A DNA stretch of 64,000 nt from CAVUAA01 sp963739345 (GTDB lineage: Bacteria; Chlamydiota; Chlamydiia; Chlamydiales; JAFEGQ01). Shown one piece after another: positions 63,322 through 64,000 of the stretch. Both the position numbers and the translations under genes were made by a program. The notes below the pieces were generated by a model. The model did not search any database. It had not been told where the DNA came from and saw only the letters and a program-made list of their open reading frames with translations. The stretch lies in the NCBI GenBank assembly GCA_963739345.1, contig CAVUAA010000001.1, positions 62,001 to 126,000 of the forward strand. The letters run 5' to 3'. Numbering within the stretch: position 1 is the first letter of the stretch; every line of letters starts with the position of its first letter.

Positions 63322-63666
63322 CTATTCCCTTGTGGCATCGACCCGAAAACGGATCTCAGTCTTCTTCCCATCAATTTCTAAGGTAAGGACTGAGTTGAGC
63401 CGAGTCAAGAGAAGACGAAAAGGAATTTTCACTTCCTGGCCGTTGACGTGGACGGCGACGGAGGCTTGGGAGAGAATATCTTCGGATTCGTGAAGCTGGC
63501 GGCAGAGCGCTTCGAACTTGCGGAGGTGAGCCTGGAGAGACTCACTCTCAAAGGCATAGCGCCGATCGCAGGTGGAACAGGTGGTGCCGCGAATAGGACC
63601 AAACGCGGAGAAGGAGACCGGCTCAGCACACTCAATGCAGGCAAACTCGAGAACGGGATATTCCAT
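63322..63666 (-). CDS. Small zinc-ribbon protein of unknown function
   Basis: A 114-aa protein. Cysteine pairs in EFACIECAEP and GTTCSTCDRRY form a probable zinc ribbon in the first 40 residues; the rest is a mixed alpha/beta part (QEVKIPFRLLLTRLNSVLTL). No membrane segments. It lies directly upstream of tal in the same direction (the ATG of tal follows its stop), so the two are co-transcribed. Chlamydia has small genes in the equivalent place between tal and the V-ATPase operon. Confidence 0.65.
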   Translation of the reverse strand: MEYPVLEFACIECAEPVSFSAFGPIRGTTCSTCDRRYAFESESLQAHLRKFEALCRQLHESEDILSQASVAVHVNGQEVKIPFRLLLTRLNSVLTLEIDGKKTEIRFRVDATRE

Positions 63667-63742
63667 GCAAACAAGTGTAGCATTTTGGTGGGAAGATGGC
63701 TACACTGTCGCCAAATCCATCAGAACTTAAGGAGTGAAGCCA

Positions 63743-64000
63743 ATGCCTACCCAATCGCTCGACACGGGAAAAGAGAAGATTCAAAAGATCTGCGACGTGT
63801 TGCGGCGGGAGGCGATCGAGCCGGCTGAGGAGGAGGTGGCCCGTATTGTGGGAGGCGCCCGCAAGGAGGCGGAGCAGATTTTAGCGAACGCTAAAGCTGA
63901 GGCGGAGGCGCTTGAGAAGGGTGCACGGGAGAGGATCGCGAGTGAGCGGAGCGTCTTCAAGTCGTCGATTGAGCAGGGGGTGCGGCAGAGTGTTGAGACT
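63743..64000 (+). CDS. atpE: V-type ATP synthase subunit E (5' part)
   Basis: First 86 codons of a protein cut by the window edge. The helical, charged sequence (EAIEPAEEEVARIVGGARKEAEQILANAK) matches the peripheral-stalk E subunit of the V/A-type ATPase that chlamydiae use, and tal upstream is its usual neighbour. Start ATG 63743 follows AAGGAG at 63729. Confidence 0.85.
   Translation, partial: MPTQSLDTGKEKIQKICDVLRREAIEPAEEEVARIVGGARKEAEQILANAKAEAEALEKGARERIASERSVFKSSIEQGVRQSVET

Overview
The window looks like a chromosome segment of an environmental ("Chlamydia-like") member of the phylum Chlamydiae. The evidence is gene order. pssA - nrdA - nrdB matches the Chlamydia pssA/nrdA/nrdB block. 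infA - tRNA-Thr - tuf - tRNA-Trp - secE - nusG - rplK - rplA - rplJ - rplL - rpoB - rpoC ... tal ... V-type ATPase subunit E is the chlamydial order of this region. The MYG1-HIT neighbour pair, the oversized signal peptidase I, the Phe-containing class Ic ribonucleotide reductase beta subunit and many cysteine-rich outer-membrane beta-barrel proteins point the same way. By eye the DNA is more GC-rich than the well-known chlamydial genomes, but I did not compute this.

Layout. 1-613: end of an AbiEii-type nucleotidyltransferase gene carrying an in-frame 160-bp palindromic repeat. 596-6463: pssA (minus), then nrdA, nrdB and a glycerophosphodiesterase. 6611-13529: six outer-membrane protein genes that form two tandem copies of a three-gene cassette (A-B-C, A'-B'-C'), closed by a large palindrome. 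13746-16763: lepB and two small secreted or unknown proteins (minus). 16808-21922: OPT transporter, then a tightly coupled NAD-precursor salvage set (pncB, pncA) overlapping a Na+/H+ antiporter. 21994-27580: antiporter, MFS pump, aldo/keto reductase, an exported-looking methyltransferase that runs into a CAT-anticodon tRNA, and a DUF2254 membrane protein. 27771-32187: envelope proteins (beta-barrel, PAP2 phosphatase, MFS, DUF1207). 32188-35335: an accessory patch with hairpins, two unknown genes and a mosaic of two palindromic repeat families. 35332-41511: LOG-family protein, MYG1, HIT, HEAT-repeat protein and M24 peptidase. 41495-45459: two large minus-strand proteins with an N-terminal hydrophobic hairpin and coiled coils, candidate inclusion-membrane-type proteins. 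45580-47658: amino acid permease, SufE and IF-1. 47709-60283: translation/transcription block. 60305-64000: a 58-aa membrane protein, a 215-bp palindrome, two tandem Ulp1/C48-like cysteine protease paralogues, transaldolase, a zinc-ribbon protein and the start of V-ATPase subunit E.

Two points matter for any reader. First, tuf, rpoB and rpoC are riddled with single-base indels while the six genes between them are clean. Correcting the frame restores canonical protein sequence, so I read this as an assembly or consensus artefact in highly conserved genes, not decay. The LOG-family gene also has a compensating pair. Second, the window holds at least four kinds of long (100-215 bp) palindromic elements that sit at gene ends, supply stop codons, or in one case lie in frame inside a gene. 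The strongest functional novelty candidates are the tandem CE-clan protease-like pair beside rpoC and the in-frame palindromic element.
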